DNA of 50,886 nt from Chloroflexota bacterium (GTDB taxonomy: Bacteria > Chloroflexota > Dehalococcoidia > Lucifugimonadales > Lucifugimonadaceae). The stretch is taken from NCBI GenBank assembly GCA_027624075.1, contig JAQBUH010000014.1, forward strand, positions 1-50,886, given 5' to 3'. The translations under genes and the position numbers were made by a program. Each line of letters starts with the position of its first letter. Within the stretch, counting starts at the first letter, position 1. This document shows, one piece after another, positions 1-8,049 of the stretch. Under the pieces are notes generated by a model. It saw only the letters and a program-made list of their open reading frames with translations. It ran no database searches and was not told the origin of the DNA.

Positions 1-597
1 CGTGAAGGTCTGGTTTGTTGTGAACGGCCCGGTGTTTTTGGCCCACCAGCTGATACTTATGTTTTCCGCTTTGAAAGCGCCGGACGGCTCAGCGCCGGTG
101 ACTGACAGGCCGACACCGCCCGGACCGGCGTGTGGCGCTAAGTTTGAACGTGGCTGTGGCAGCGGCGTCTGCGTCGGGAACGGCCCCTGCGGGACCTGAG
201 GGGCGATGGGCCGGGGTGCGGCGGGCGCCCGGAAGAGTTCAGGCTGAGGGAAGGCGGACACTGCGGGCTTGCTGGCGGCAGGGTGAGCAGTAGGCGATGG
301 CGTGGGTGAGGGAGTGGCAGTCGCCGTCGGGCTCGGGACCGGCGTCGAGGTGGCGGCAGGCGCGGGAGTTGGGACAGGTGATGGAGTGATGGTAGGCCGC
401 GGAGTTGGCGACGGCGAGACGGTTGGAGTTGGAGGGACCGTTGGGGCCGCAGGAGCCGTTGGCGGTGGCAAGGTCGGCGTGGCAGACGGTCCGGCGCATG
501 CGGCGGCGCCTGCGATCAGGAGCGCCGCAAGGACAAACATGATCCCCGGCGCCCGCAGGACCGGCCGTCTAACTGGTATGCTCCCGAACCTGCCCAT
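1..597 (-). CDS. Thr/Pro-rich lipoprotein, C-terminus cut off by window edge
   Basis: The frame is open from an ATG at 597 to the left edge (199 codons, no stop), so the C-terminal part lies outside the window. The N-terminus has Arg residues, then a hydrophobic stretch (about residues 20-33) ending in a lipobox-like Ala-Ala-Ala-Cys. This predicts lipid attachment at Cys34 and an extracytoplasmic location. A low-complexity Pro/Thr/Ser linker follows (about residues 37-90), then a Pro-rich segment. The last ~45 visible residues (GGVGLSVTGAEP...ISISWWAKNTG) look like the start of a beta-sandwich of CARDB or similar type, but this is only a resemblance. GGGAG lies five bases upstream of the ATG. 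Function unknown; probably a surface-displayed binding protein. It is divergent from the aldolase gene at 938. Confidence 0.75.
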   Translation of the reverse strand, partial: MGRFGSIPVRRPVLRAPGIMFVLAALLIAGAAACAGPSATPTLPPPTAPAAPTVPPTPTVSPSPTPRPTITPSPVPTPAPAATSTPVPSPTATATPSPTPSPTAHPAASKPAVSAFPQPELFRAPAAPRPIAPQVPQGPFPTQTPLPQPRSNLAPHAGPGGVGLSVTGAEPSGAFKAENISISWWAKNTGPFTTNQTFT

Positions 598-937
598 GCT
601 CACTCCCACTTCGGTCGCAGCGTAACGCCTCTACTGGTTCAACCGGGTAGATTTTGCCAAAACTGTATACGAACCGACCTGAGGATACGTGCCGGTGAAT
701 CGGCAGAACACGGTCACGGCCGCACAGAGAGTTGGCGGTCTGCAAGCAGAGTGCCGGTTCCGGTGATACAAAGAGCGCCATGCCTCGGGCTGCCCCGGGC
801 GGTCCCCGGGCGGTCTCGGTGCGCCTGGATGGGCACGTGTTGCGGTGGCAGCCACGCCTGCGCCTGTGAAGTGAGTATCACAGGCCGGGCCGGGAGAGCG
901 AAAAATGGCCGTGGTATATGAGCGATAGGAGCGCGAA
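598..937. other. Intergenic region between divergent genes
   Basis: About 340 bases separate the lipoprotein (minus) from the aldolase (plus), so both promoters should lie here. Open frames on the minus strand here have no domain similarity I can see and run into the aldolase coding region. The one clear structure is the inverted repeat at 862-885, listed separately. Confidence 0.5.
862..885. promoter_or_regulatory. Inverted repeat upstream of aldolase gene, candidate operator
   Basis: Perfect 8-base arms GCCTGTGA and TCACAGGC are separated by 8 bases. The right arm ends 52 bases before the GTG start at 938. The half-site TGTGA resembles Crp/Fnr-family sites, but those usually have a 6-base spacer, so the family is not assigned. 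There is no T-run, which argues against a terminator. Confidence 0.4.
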
Positions 938-1771
938 GTGAACGCCAGCGAACTGAAAAGCACCCTGAACAAGGGTCAGCCGGTCTTCGGCATGATGATC
1001 TCGATGATGGAGAACATGAGGTGGATGACCGTCCTCGCCTCAACCACGCTCGATTTTGTGGTTGTCGACACAGAACACGGCTCGCGTGACCGCAGGGAGA
1101 TCGCAAACCATGTGATCATGGGCAAGGCGGCAGGCAAGACGGTGATCGTCCGCGTCCCTGAGCCGAACCCGCTCTGGGTAGCCGAGGCGGTGGACGCGGG
1201 CGCGGACGGCGTGCTGGTCCCGTACTGCGAGGATGTTGACGAGGTCCGTGCGTGCGCCTGGAAGCTACAGGTCCACCCGCTCAAGGGCGAGGGCTTCAAG
1301 AACGTCATGAACACGGGCAAGTACCCGAGCCAGAAGTCCAAAGAGTACCTGGAGAAGCGAAACTCCGGGCGGCTGTTCATCCTGGGCATCGAGTCGAAGC
1401 CTGCGGTGGACAAGCTGGAGAAGCTGATCGCCGCGGGGCCGATCGACGGCGTATTTGTTGGGCCGAACGACCTGACCACGTCCCTGGGGATACCGGATGA
1501 GGTGGAGAACCCGATCTACATCGACACGCTGAAGCGGATCATTGAGGTGAGCGAGGCGGCAGGGAAGCCTGTGATGATCCATCAGCAGACGACTGCGACG
1601 AGCATCAAGGCGATCGAGCTTGGCGCTCGATGGGTGCTCCACAACACAGACGCTGGGTTCATCCGCAACGGCGTCAACGCAGACTTTGCGCTGCTCCGCG
1701 AGGCGGCGGCGAAGCGTTGGGACCTGTCGTCTGTGAACGGCGCTGACGACAAGATGGGCGCAGTCCACTAA
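938..1771 (+). CDS. HpcH/HpaI-family aldolase (2-oxo acid class II aldolase)
   Basis: A 277-residue TIM-barrel protein of the HpcH/HpaI family. Family members cleave or form 4-hydroxy-2-oxo acids with a divalent metal and release pyruvate or a related 2-oxo acid, plus an aldehyde. The family's active-site residues are visible: Asp44, Glu46 and His47 in VDTEHGS, Arg72 in VRVPEPN, metal ligand Glu152 in GIESKP, and metal ligand Asp178 in VGPNDLT. Length matches the family (about 250-280). The start is GTG at 938, with AGGAG six bases upstream; no in-frame ATG gives a better N-terminus. It stands alone, with a candidate operator upstream, so the physiological substrate cannot be read from context. 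Catabolism of aromatic or sugar-acid breakdown products is typical but only inferred here. Confidence 0.9.
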   Translation: MNASELKSTLNKGQPVFGMMISMMENMRWMTVLASTTLDFVVVDTEHGSRDRREIANHVIMGKAAGKTVIVRVPEPNPLWVAEAVDAGADGVLVPYCEDVDEVRACAWKLQVHPLKGEGFKNVMNTGKYPSQKSKEYLEKRNSGRLFILGIESKPAVDKLEKLIAAGPIDGVFVGPNDLTTSLGIPDEVENPIYIDTLKRIIEVSEAAGKPVMIHQQTTATSIKAIELGARWVLHNTDAGFIRNGVNADFALLREAAAKRWDLSSVNGADDKMGAVH

Positions 1772-2001
1772 TCCGCGCCAGGCCGGGACCGTTTGGGGCA
1801 AGGGCTCTTCAGGCGGCTGGCGCGGCAGACGTGAGCGGACCGGCGGTCTAAGCCGAATACATGGTCGCGACGCGAAATCGCCGGTCGTTGCGCTGGCCGG
1901 GATTTGAGACGGTCGGACTGGCGAAGATGTAGTTCGCCAAGGGCCGCAACGCGGACGGCGCGGCACTGACGCAGACCACCGTTCACCCAACGGGAAAAAA
2001 T

Positions 2002-2385
2002 ATGCAGAGAGAGCAGTTCATAAAGGCCGTCTCAGAGATGGCGGACCAGGTGTGGGACTTCCACGAGCGCTGGCAGTTCTGGCCGTTCGATGGGCCTGAG
2101 AGGACGCCCTCACGAGCAATCGCGGAGCGGCAGGGCATCCTCGACGAGGAGATAGCCGAACTTGGCGAGGCGGTTGAGGCGGATGACGGGGAGGAGATTG
2201 CGGCTGAGGCTGCAGACGTGCTGTTCGTCGCGCTCGGCCATGTGCTAAGCCTCCGGGAGCCCGGACTTGCCGGCGTGCGCTCGGTCACCGAAAAGAACGC
2301 AGGGAAGACGGAAGAGACGCACCGCGTCAGGCCAGATACGGGAAAGCTGCTGCCTATTGCCGGCAAGCCGCACAAGTGGCGGTGA
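2002..2385 (+). CDS. MazG-like nucleotide pyrophosphohydrolase
   Basis: A 127-residue protein of the all-alpha NTP pyrophosphohydrolase superfamily (MazG/HisE/dUTPase-2 type). The metal-binding signature is present: Glu-Glu-x-x-Glu in LDEEIAEL (about residues 48-55), followed by Glu-x-x-Asp in AAEAADVLF (about residues 66-74). Such enzymes hydrolyse NTPs or dNTPs to the monophosphate plus pyrophosphate and often clear modified nucleotides. The C-terminal ~45 residues are basic and not part of the core. The SD is weak (GGGA eight bases before the ATG). The gene is monocistronic. The substrate is not deducible. Confidence 0.75.
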   Translation: MQREQFIKAVSEMADQVWDFHERWQFWPFDGPERTPSRAIAERQGILDEEIAELGEAVEADDGEEIAAEAADVLFVALGHVLSLREPGLAGVRSVTEKNAGKTEETHRVRPDTGKLLPIAGKPHKWR

Positions 2386-2392
2386 GTTCACC

Positions 2393-2418
2393 ACTGGCGC
2401 CGCAAACTGGCGCCGCAA
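2393..2418. repeat. Two tandem copies of a 13-base repeat
   Basis: ACTGGCGCCGCAA occurs twice back to back, just after the MazG-like gene and about 130 bases before the regulator gene. Each unit contains the palindrome GGCGCC. It could be replication slippage or a paired binding site. Confidence 0.6.
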
Positions 2419-2546
2419 GTGAAAACTAGCGGTGTCTGTCGGCTACCACGCAATATCCAGCCATGTTCACCACGCAAAAGGCTTGAACGTATTGACTAGT
2501 ATCACCAAGCCAATACGAAAATCGGCTAAACCTGACCGGAGGCTGT

Positions 2547-3083
2547 GTGGTTCCCTATCTGAACATACGCGATGCTGCCGGCTACCTTGGCATCAGCCCT
2601 CACACGCTCTACAAGCTGGTCGAGCGCAGTGAGGTGCCCGCGGCGAAGGTCGGCGGCTCATGGCGGCTAAGCTCTGACGCGCTCGATGAGTTCCTAAAGG
2701 CGAAACCGCCGGTTGAATCGCGGCGGACGCGCTCGCCGGAAATACTGATCGTCGAACGTGATGAGCAGGTGCGCAGAGAGCTGGCGTCGATGGCAATCTC
2801 CAGGGGAGCCCGGCCGCAGCTGGCCGCGAGCATGGAAGATGCTCTGCTGTTGCTGACCGGCGGCACACCCGACCTTGTCCTGTACGGCGTGCCAGGAGAT
2901 TCGGCAGAGGCTGTCGAGTTCCTGCGGCAGGTGCGTTCCGCTTGTTCGGGCTGCAGGGTCGCGCTGATGGTGGCGCCGGGCCGCGGAGCGGAACTTGGCG
3001 GGCTGATGGAGCACGGTCCGGTCATCATGTTGCGGACGCCTGTCGAGCGGCCGGACATGGTCAGCCTGATAGCACTGATCTGA
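2547..3083 (+). CDS. Excisionase-type HTH protein fused to a degenerate receiver domain
   Basis: Residues ~4-50 (YLNIRDAAGYLGISPHTLYK...VGGSWRLSSDALDEFL) form an excisionase/MerR-like winged HTH (HTH_17 type). Residues ~66-178 have the alternating pattern of a response-regulator receiver. EILIVERDE supplies the acidic pocket and PDLVLYGVP the third strand. However, the position expected for the phospho-accepting Asp is Gly, and the conserved Lys before Pro near the end is Thr (LRTPVE). The domain is therefore probably not phosphorylated. The start is GTG at 2547 with GGAGG just upstream. The next gene begins 9 bases after its stop, with an SD overlapping the stop region, so the two form an operon. 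Likely a phosphorylation-independent DNA-binding regulator; target unknown. Confidence 0.8.
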   Translation: MVPYLNIRDAAGYLGISPHTLYKLVERSEVPAAKVGGSWRLSSDALDEFLKAKPPVESRRTRSPEILIVERDEQVRRELASMAISRGARPQLAASMEDALLLLTGGTPDLVLYGVPGDSAEAVEFLRQVRSACSGCRVALMVAPGRGAELGGLMEHGPVIMLRTPVERPDMVSLIALI

Positions 3084-3092
3084 GGAGCTCTT

Positions 3093-3599
3093 ATGGAAGG
3101 CACAGCAAACGTCCCGTCCAGGCTGCAGATCATCCGAAGCGCCGCCACTCCATCTGCCGGAACCAGTGTTCGCAACTGCGAGGCGATGCTGAGTGTCCTC
3201 AACGGCAAGGTGCAGTTGCTTCTTGACCATCTGCAGTCCCTGGAGGACCGTATTCAGAACATCGAGGCCGGACCGGTGTCGGCTGAGATAGGTGGCGTGC
3301 CTGACGTGATCAGCGCCGGAGCGGTGCGGATAGACCACGCGGCGCGCCGCGTCTTCGTTGGCAAGAGGGAGGTGCCTCTGTCTCCCACCGAGTATCGCCT
3401 CATCTACCACCTGGCCGTGAACTCCGGGAAAGTTGTGCTGCACCGTGACCTGCTGCGCCGGGCATTCTCCAGCGGAGAGGCGAACCCTGGGAACCTGAAG
3501 GTCTATATCGGAAGGCTGCGTGCCAAGCTCAACCAGGGGCATGAAGCCAAGTGTGACCTGCGGGCGGTCCGTGGAGTCGGCTACCGGCTCTCCGCCTGA
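3093..3599 (+). CDS. OmpR/PhoB-type winged-helix regulator with N-terminal coiled coil
   Basis: A 168-residue protein with no receiver domain. Residues ~28-58 have heptad-like spacing of Leu/Ile/Val (LSVLNGKVQLLLDHLQSLEDRI), suggesting a dimerising coiled coil. Residues ~75-168 match the OmpR/PhoB C-terminal DNA-binding domain: an N-terminal beta-sheet (VRIDHAARRVFVGKREVPLS), the helical core PTEYRLIYHLAVNSGKVV, the recognition helix region NLKVYIGRLRAKL, and the closing hairpin IRAVRGVGYRL-like motif. Its SD (GAGGAG) overlaps the stop of the preceding HTH/receiver gene, so the two are translated together. The split suggests that a receiver-like subunit and a winged-helix subunit act as one regulator; this is inference. 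Confidence 0.85.
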   Translation: MEGTANVPSRLQIIRSAATPSAGTSVRNCEAMLSVLNGKVQLLLDHLQSLEDRIQNIEAGPVSAEIGGVPDVISAGAVRIDHAARRVFVGKREVPLSPTEYRLIYHLAVNSGKVVLHRDLLRRAFSSGEANPGNLKVYIGRLRAKLNQGHEAKCDLRAVRGVGYRLSA

Positions 3600-3663
3600 G
3601 ATACCTGAGATAACAGGGGCCGGCCGGGACCGGATCTCCTGCCTGCGCCCCCGCCGGCCAGCG

Positions 3664-4392
3664 CTAACCCAGCTTGAACAACTTGAACCCCTCGGCGAAA
3701 TCGGCCCCGATCTTCGCTCCCATGTCCTTGCGCCGTTGACGCATCCACTTTCCAGACTCCTCAGGATTGCTGATCTGGCTTGTGTGCGCGTGGAGGGCCT
3801 TGATACTGGTTTCGATATCGACCTCCTCCAGCGGGTTGTAGCGCGTGACATCCTCACCGAACATCATCAGCCAGACCTCTTTGACCTTGTGCGGCTCGAA
3901 CCCCTCCTCCAGCAGCTCTGGGAACGTCAGGTGGTCGCGCGCCGCCGGATAGACCGCGGACAGCGCCGCCTCGCCTGCCGCGAAGTGGTCCGGGTGGCCG
4001 ATGTATCCGCTGCCGATCAGGTCGCGCCTCGGGTTGGTGGTGATCAGGACATCCGGCTTCCACCTGCGGATCTCCCGGGAGATGTCACGGCGGAGGTCCA
4101 GCGAAGGCTCGAGATAGCCGTCCGGGTAGCCCAGGAACTCAACCTTCTTCAGGCCCAGGATCTTACCGGCCGCGGTCTGCTCTCTCTTACGGATCTCGAT
4201 AAGCTGCTCACTTGAGATCGTCCTGTCGTCAGTGCCCTTCGACCCGTCTGTGCAGAGCACGTAGACGACGTCCCAGCCCAGCCTGCACCACTTTGCGACC
4301 GTGGCCGAACAGCCGAACTCGGCGTCGTCAGGGTGTGCTACCACCACCATGGCCCGGCTGTAGCCGGCCTCTTCCTCGTGCTCCTGTGTCAT
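3664..4392 (-). CDS. PIG-L/LmbE family N-acetylglucosaminyl deacetylase-like protein
   Basis: A 242-residue PIG-L-type zinc hydrolase. The metal-binding motif AHPDDAE (about residues 19-25) is intact, and the distal HPDH motif (about residues 133-136) supplies the further zinc His. Family members remove acetyl groups from GlcNAc-type substrates (GlcNAc-PI, mycothiol or bacillithiol precursors, teicoplanin-type glycosides). Many paralogues in Chloroflexota have no known substrate. The start at 4392 has no clear SD; an in-frame ATG 14 codons downstream, just before VVVAHPDD, is an alternative. The gene is convergent with the regulator pair and has no thiol-biosynthesis genes nearby, so the specific substrate is unknown. 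Confidence 0.88.
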   Translation of the reverse strand: MTQEHEEEAGYSRAMVVVAHPDDAEFGCSATVAKWCRLGWDVVYVLCTDGSKGTDDRTISSEQLIEIRKREQTAAGKILGLKKVEFLGYPDGYLEPSLDLRRDISREIRRWKPDVLITTNPRRDLIGSGYIGHPDHFAAGEAALSAVYPAARDHLTFPELLEEGFEPHKVKEVWLMMFGEDVTRYNPLEEVDIETSIKALHAHTSQISNPEESGKWMRQRRKDMGAKIGADFAEGFKLFKLG

Positions 4393-4600
4393 CTTCTGGG
4401 GCGCCTCGCTCCGGGTTGTCAGGTCTCGGGCCGGGAACAGGGCGCGCTGCGCCGCCAGCGGACCGGACCGGCCGTTTGGATTGGTAAGTAGTTGCGGCGA
4501 GAACAGATTCTACCAGTAGACGGCCCACTTTCCCCCCTGCCTGGGACGGCCCGAGGCCCCCCCTGGCGGCCGGCCATCCACACAGACAATCGACAGGTCC

Positions 4601-5131
4601 TCAGTCAGTGATTACCTTCACGTTGCCGCCGATGTTGAAGAAGGCGACTTCGCCTGTGGGGCCGGCACATGCCTGGGCAGCGTCGGCCACGGCGATCCCT
4701 GCGGACTCCTTGAGCCGTTCATACTTGAGGTAGCCTCCTCCACCCTCAACGGACATGCCTGGCTCGATCAGTCGACCCTGTAGCTCCACCGCAGGTGGAT
4801 CGGCTCGCCAGGAAGCTCCAGCCGGCCAGACCACTGGAGTTCGTATGTTCCCGTGTGCGAGAAAGAGACATCCGGCGATCTCGTCGAACACAACCGTCCC
4901 GCTGACTTGAGCGTCCATTCCACCCCCTCCGATCAATGGAGGCCGTGGTGAGGTCAGCACCGGACCATCGACCCGGCCACTTCCCGAACATGACACAACG
5001 GTCATGATCAGCGTTGCGATGAGCAGCCATCCCATGGCCCTGCCAGGTGTTCCGATTCGTGATCTACTGCTGGGTGTATTCAATGTATTGATCCGACCAA
5101 AAAGGGTGACTAAAGGGCGTTTACGGACCAT
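4601..5131 (-). CDS. Small predicted lipoprotein of unknown function
   Basis: The hydrophobic stretch GWLLIATLIMTVVSC ends in a lipobox-like Val-Val-Ser-Cys, predicting an extracytoplasmic lipoprotein. The mature part is about 130 residues, with Gly-rich turns (GGGGMDA, EGGGGYLKY) and several beta-prone segments. I recognise no family. The start is uncertain: the ATG at 5131 gives an unusually long 32-residue basic leader, while an in-frame ATG at 5035 starts directly at the hydrophobic core but lacks a charged residue. Neither has a convincing SD. The gene lies just downstream of the hydrolase gene (10-base gap, same strand) and could be its second cistron. Confidence 0.6.
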   Translation of the reverse strand: MVRKRPLVTLFGRINTLNTPSSRSRIGTPGRAMGWLLIATLIMTVVSCSGSGRVDGPVLTSPRPPLIGGGGMDAQVSGTVVFDEIAGCLFLAHGNIRTPVVWPAGASWRADPPAVELQGRLIEPGMSVEGGGGYLKYERLKESAGIAVADAAQACAGPTGEVAFFNIGGNVKVITD

Positions 5132-5140
5132 GTGGCGAAG

Positions 5141-5998
5141 TCACGCGGAGAGAAAGTCGCGGACCTGCTCACGGGCAGAGCCGGATGAGTAGAAAGATGC
5201 CGCGTGAGTGGTTGACGGCAGCTCGGCAAAGGTACAACCGGGGATGAGAGCGGCCGTGTGCCGCGCAAACCCAAGCAGGCTGTCCTGCGCGCCGCAGAAC
5301 AGAAGTGTGTTGACGCTTGAGGCGGGCAGGCGGTCCTCTGCTCCCGCCCAGCCCAGCACCGCCTCCGTCGAGAGCGCCAGCGCCTCCTGATCGTTGTCGC
5401 GGCCGTCTCCCGGCCTTGCTCCGACGGCGCGTTCGACCAGCCGCCATTTTGGAGAGCGCAGCACTGCGATTCTCCGCTCGAGGTTGTCGCGGTCTATCGA
5501 CGGTTTGAGCCCGTGCATTCCGCCCACTATCAACCGCTCGACGCGCAAAGGCTCACTGACGGCAAGCTCGAATCCGACTCGCCCGCCCATCGAGAAGCCG
5601 AAGAAGATGAAGCGGTCGAGCTGTTCGGCGTCTGCAATCCGCAAGACGGCCTCGGCACGCTTTCCGACGCTGTAAGCTGCGCGGCCAATCGGGCCGTTCG
5701 AGCAGGGGCGGTCCGAGCGGCCGTGGCCGAGTGCGTCAAGCGCAAAGACATTGCGGTCGCCGAAAACATCCGGCCAGCCTGCCGTTGCCCAGTCTTCGCC
5801 CCACTGTGCGAGTCCGTGGTGAAGGATGACCGGTGTTTTGGAGCCCTCTCTTCCCTCACCTGCGACTCGCCTGTCTGGGAAGGCGACCGGGGAAGCCGTT
5901 GGCGCGCCCAATTGGGCCGGAAGCGCGGCCATCGGAGCAGGAGGCGCGTCCAGCCGCGCGTAGTAGATCCGGTTACCGTCCTGCTCTATCCAGGGCAC
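5141..5998 (-). CDS. Alpha/beta hydrolase
   Basis: An alpha/beta-hydrolase-fold protein of about 285 residues. The oxyanion segment HHGLAQWGEDW, the nucleophile elbow GFSMGG (Ser), the acid in CGAQDSL (Asp) and the catalytic His in STTHAASF appear in the usual order. This fits esterases, lactonases or C-C hydrolases of the MhpC/BioH type; no substrate can be assigned. I chose the GTG at 5998 because GGAAGG lies seven bases upstream. The longer frame from a TTG at 6052 lacks an SD. The insertion rich in Ala/Pro after the first strand (APPAPMAALPAQLGAPTA) is unusual and probably a surface loop. Confidence 0.85.
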   Translation of the reverse strand: MPWIEQDGNRIYYARLDAPPAPMAALPAQLGAPTASPVAFPDRRVAGEGREGSKTPVILHHGLAQWGEDWATAGWPDVFGDRNVFALDALGHGRSDRPCSNGPIGRAAYSVGKRAEAVLRIADAEQLDRFIFFGFSMGGRVGFELAVSEPLRVERLIVGGMHGLKPSIDRDNLERRIAVLRSPKWRLVERAVGARPGDGRDNDQEALALSTEAVLGWAGAEDRLPASSVNTLLFCGAQDSLLGFARHTAALIPGCTFAELPSTTHAASFYSSGSAREQVRDFLSA

Positions 5999-6213
5999 CG
6001 TGTCGCCTTCCGTCTTCTCTTCAACTGATCCCGCTATCTGACAGTGACGCAACGCTGAGCGCAGACAACCGCATGCGCCTGCGCGTCCGGCTCCGAGTGT
6101 TTACACTTCACAGCCGATAGTAACCCTCCGGCGGGCTTCGCCGGTCTGGCCGGTTGGTCCGGTCCGCCTCAGGCTGACGCCAGTTTGGGCCAATTTTAGA
6201 AGGAAACACAGAG

Positions 6214-6705
6214 ATGGCGAAGCCGATCGTCGCGATCATCATGGGCAGCAGGTCTGACCTCGAGACGATGCAGGGAGCAGCGGACGCGCTCGAAGAGCTC
6301 GGTGTCCCGCACGAGGTGCGCATCGTCTCAGCCCACCGGACTCCAGATGACATGTTCAGGTTCGCAGAGGAAGCGGCCGGCCGGGGCATCGAGGTCATCA
6401 TCGCCGGCGCAGGCGGCGCGGCGCACCTGCCTGGCATGGTTGCCTCAAAGACGGTGCTCCCCGTGATTGGCGTGCCCGTCAACACAACTCCGCTGAACGG
6501 GCTAGACTCGCTTCTCTCAATCGTCCAGATGCCGGGCGGGATTCCTGTCGCCACGGTTGCCATTGGCCCGCCCGGCGCGCTGAACGCCGGACTTCTGGCG
6601 GGACAGATCGTCGGGCTAAGCAGGCCAGATGTCCAGCAGCGGCTTGTGGCGCGCCGGGAGAAGGCCGCCGAAATGATCCGCGCGTCGAGCGTTGTGAATG
6701 GCTAA
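6214..6705 (+). CDS. purE: N5-carboxyaminoimidazole ribonucleotide mutase (PurE class I)
   Basis: A 163-residue protein matching class I PurE along its whole length. It converts N5-CAIR to 4-carboxy-AIR in purine synthesis. The family motifs are clear: [10 protein letters not shown] near the N-terminus, SAHRTPD (about residues 39-45, with the catalytic His), [11 protein letters not shown] (about 66-76) and [18 protein letters not shown] (about 102-119). AAGGAA lies about ten bases before the ATG. The reading frame overlaps purK by 8 bases, showing translational coupling with the enzyme that makes its substrate. Confidence 0.97.
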   Translation: MAKPIVAIIMGSRSDLETMQGAADALEELGVPHEVRIVSAHRTPDDMFRFAEEAAGRGIEVIIAGAGGAAHLPGMVASKTVLPVIGVPVNTTPLNGLDSLLSIVQMPGGIPVATVAIGPPGALNAGLLAGQIVGLSRPDVQQRLVARREKAAEMIRASSVVNG

Positions 6706-7906
6706 GTTGAAATGTGACCCGTTCTCCGGCGGGGAGCCGCTGCCTCCCGGCTCAACGATAGGCATCATCGGCGGCGGCCAGTTGGGCCGGATGATAGCGA
6801 TCGCCGCCCGCCAGATGGGTTACCGGGTGGCTGTGCTCGACCCGGACCCTGACTCACCCGGCGCGCAGGTGGCGGACCGCGTTGTCGAGGCGTCCTACAA
6901 CGACCGCGACGGGGCGCGTGACCTGGCGCGCATTTCTGACGTGATGACCTACGAGTTCGAGAACGTAGACGCAGACGCGGTTGAGGCGGCGATGGAGATC
7001 ACACCGCTGTTTCCTTCCGGGAGCGTACTGCGTACGACGCAGAACCGTGTGCTGGAGAAGGCTGCCCTGAAACGCCACGGCCTGCCGGCCGCGGACTACC
7101 GGGCCATAGAGTCGGAGGCCCAGTACCTGGCGGCGCTGAGCGAGATCGGCGGCCCGTGGGTGCTGAAGACCGCGACGTCAGGCTACGACGGCAAGGGTCA
7201 GAGGGTGATCCGGGAGCCAGACGGGGGCAAGGCGTACAGGGAGCTTAAGGACCACAGCCCGGCCCTCATCCTGGAGCGGTTCGTGCCGTTCAGGCTGGAG
7301 CTGTCTGTTGTCTGCGCCCGTGACCGATCAGGCAAGATGCTCACGTTCCCGGCCTCCGAGAACATCCACACTGATGGCGTGCTGGACACGTCAATCGTCC
7401 CTGCGAGAGTTGAGCCGCGTGTCGCAGAGCGGGCGGCCGATCTTGCGAGATCGGTGGCCGAAGCCATCGACGTGACCGGGCTGATCGCGGTCGAGATGTT
7501 CCTGACCGGGGATGATGAGTTACTGATAAACGAGCTCGCCCCGCGGCCGCATAACTCGGGGCACTACACGATTGACGCCTGCAGGACGTCGCAGTTCGAG
7601 CAGCTGGCGCGCGTGCTGTGCGGGTTGCCGATGGGGTCGGTTGAGATGGCGCGCCCAGCGGTGATGGTGAATCTGCTCGGGGATGTGTGGACTGAGACCG
7701 GCGGAAAGCCGGACTGGGCTGCGGCGCTGGCTGTGCCAGGGACGAGCCTGCACCTGTATGGCAAGGGCGAGGCGAGGCCGGGCAGGAAGATGGGGCACAT
7801 CACTGCGCTTGCCGACACCGTGGAGATTGCGCTTGATGGGGCCACGCTGGCGCGAGACCTGGCATGGCGGCGCCGTTCCGCAAGGGCTGGCACACCGGTC
7901 TTGTAA
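6698..7906 (+). CDS. purK: N5-carboxyaminoimidazole ribonucleotide synthase (PurK)
   Basis: A 402-residue ATP-grasp enzyme that makes N5-CAIR from AIR, bicarbonate and ATP, the step before PurE. The N-terminal domain has the family signature [17 protein letters not shown] (about residues 17-33). The ATP-grasp part shows [14 protein letters not shown] (about 154-167), LILERFVPF, and the metal-binding region [17 protein letters not shown] (about 277-293). The overlap with purE forms a two-gene operon, with no other pur genes in the window. It converges on the ABC transporter operon; I see no clear intrinsic terminator in the 143 bases between them. Confidence 0.97.
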   Translation: MAKLKCDPFSGGEPLPPGSTIGIIGGGQLGRMIAIAARQMGYRVAVLDPDPDSPGAQVADRVVEASYNDRDGARDLARISDVMTYEFENVDADAVEAAMEITPLFPSGSVLRTTQNRVLEKAALKRHGLPAADYRAIESEAQYLAALSEIGGPWVLKTATSGYDGKGQRVIREPDGGKAYRELKDHSPALILERFVPFRLELSVVCARDRSGKMLTFPASENIHTDGVLDTSIVPARVEPRVAERAADLARSVAEAIDVTGLIAVEMFLTGDDELLINELAPRPHNSGHYTIDACRTSQFEQLARVLCGLPMGSVEMARPAVMVNLLGDVWTETGGKPDWAAALAVPGTSLHLYGKGEARPGRKMGHITALADTVEIALDGATLARDLAWRRRSARAGTPVL

Positions 7907-8049
7907 TGGGTATCGCGTGCCACCCGGAGCCACGCCCTGAGCTTGCCGAGCGGCGCCACCCCTGACCAGCAACCGGGTGCCCCGGCCCGGGACGCGGCTC
8001 TGATATGACGACGGCGCGGTCAACCGTCGAGATTCCTACCGGTTCCCGG

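Noticed and set aside
302-625. Gly/Val-rich plus-strand frame
   Set aside because: It is the complement of the Pro/Thr linker of the minus-strand lipoprotein at 1-597.
714-1106. Minus-strand frames across the aldolase start
   Set aside because: They are antisense to a gene with complete active-site motifs and have Arg/Cys-rich composition typical of shadow frames.
6128-6144. CCGGCG-GGCTT-CGCCGG hairpin before purE considered as a terminator
   Set aside because: There is no T-run on either side, and it lies in a divergent promoter region.
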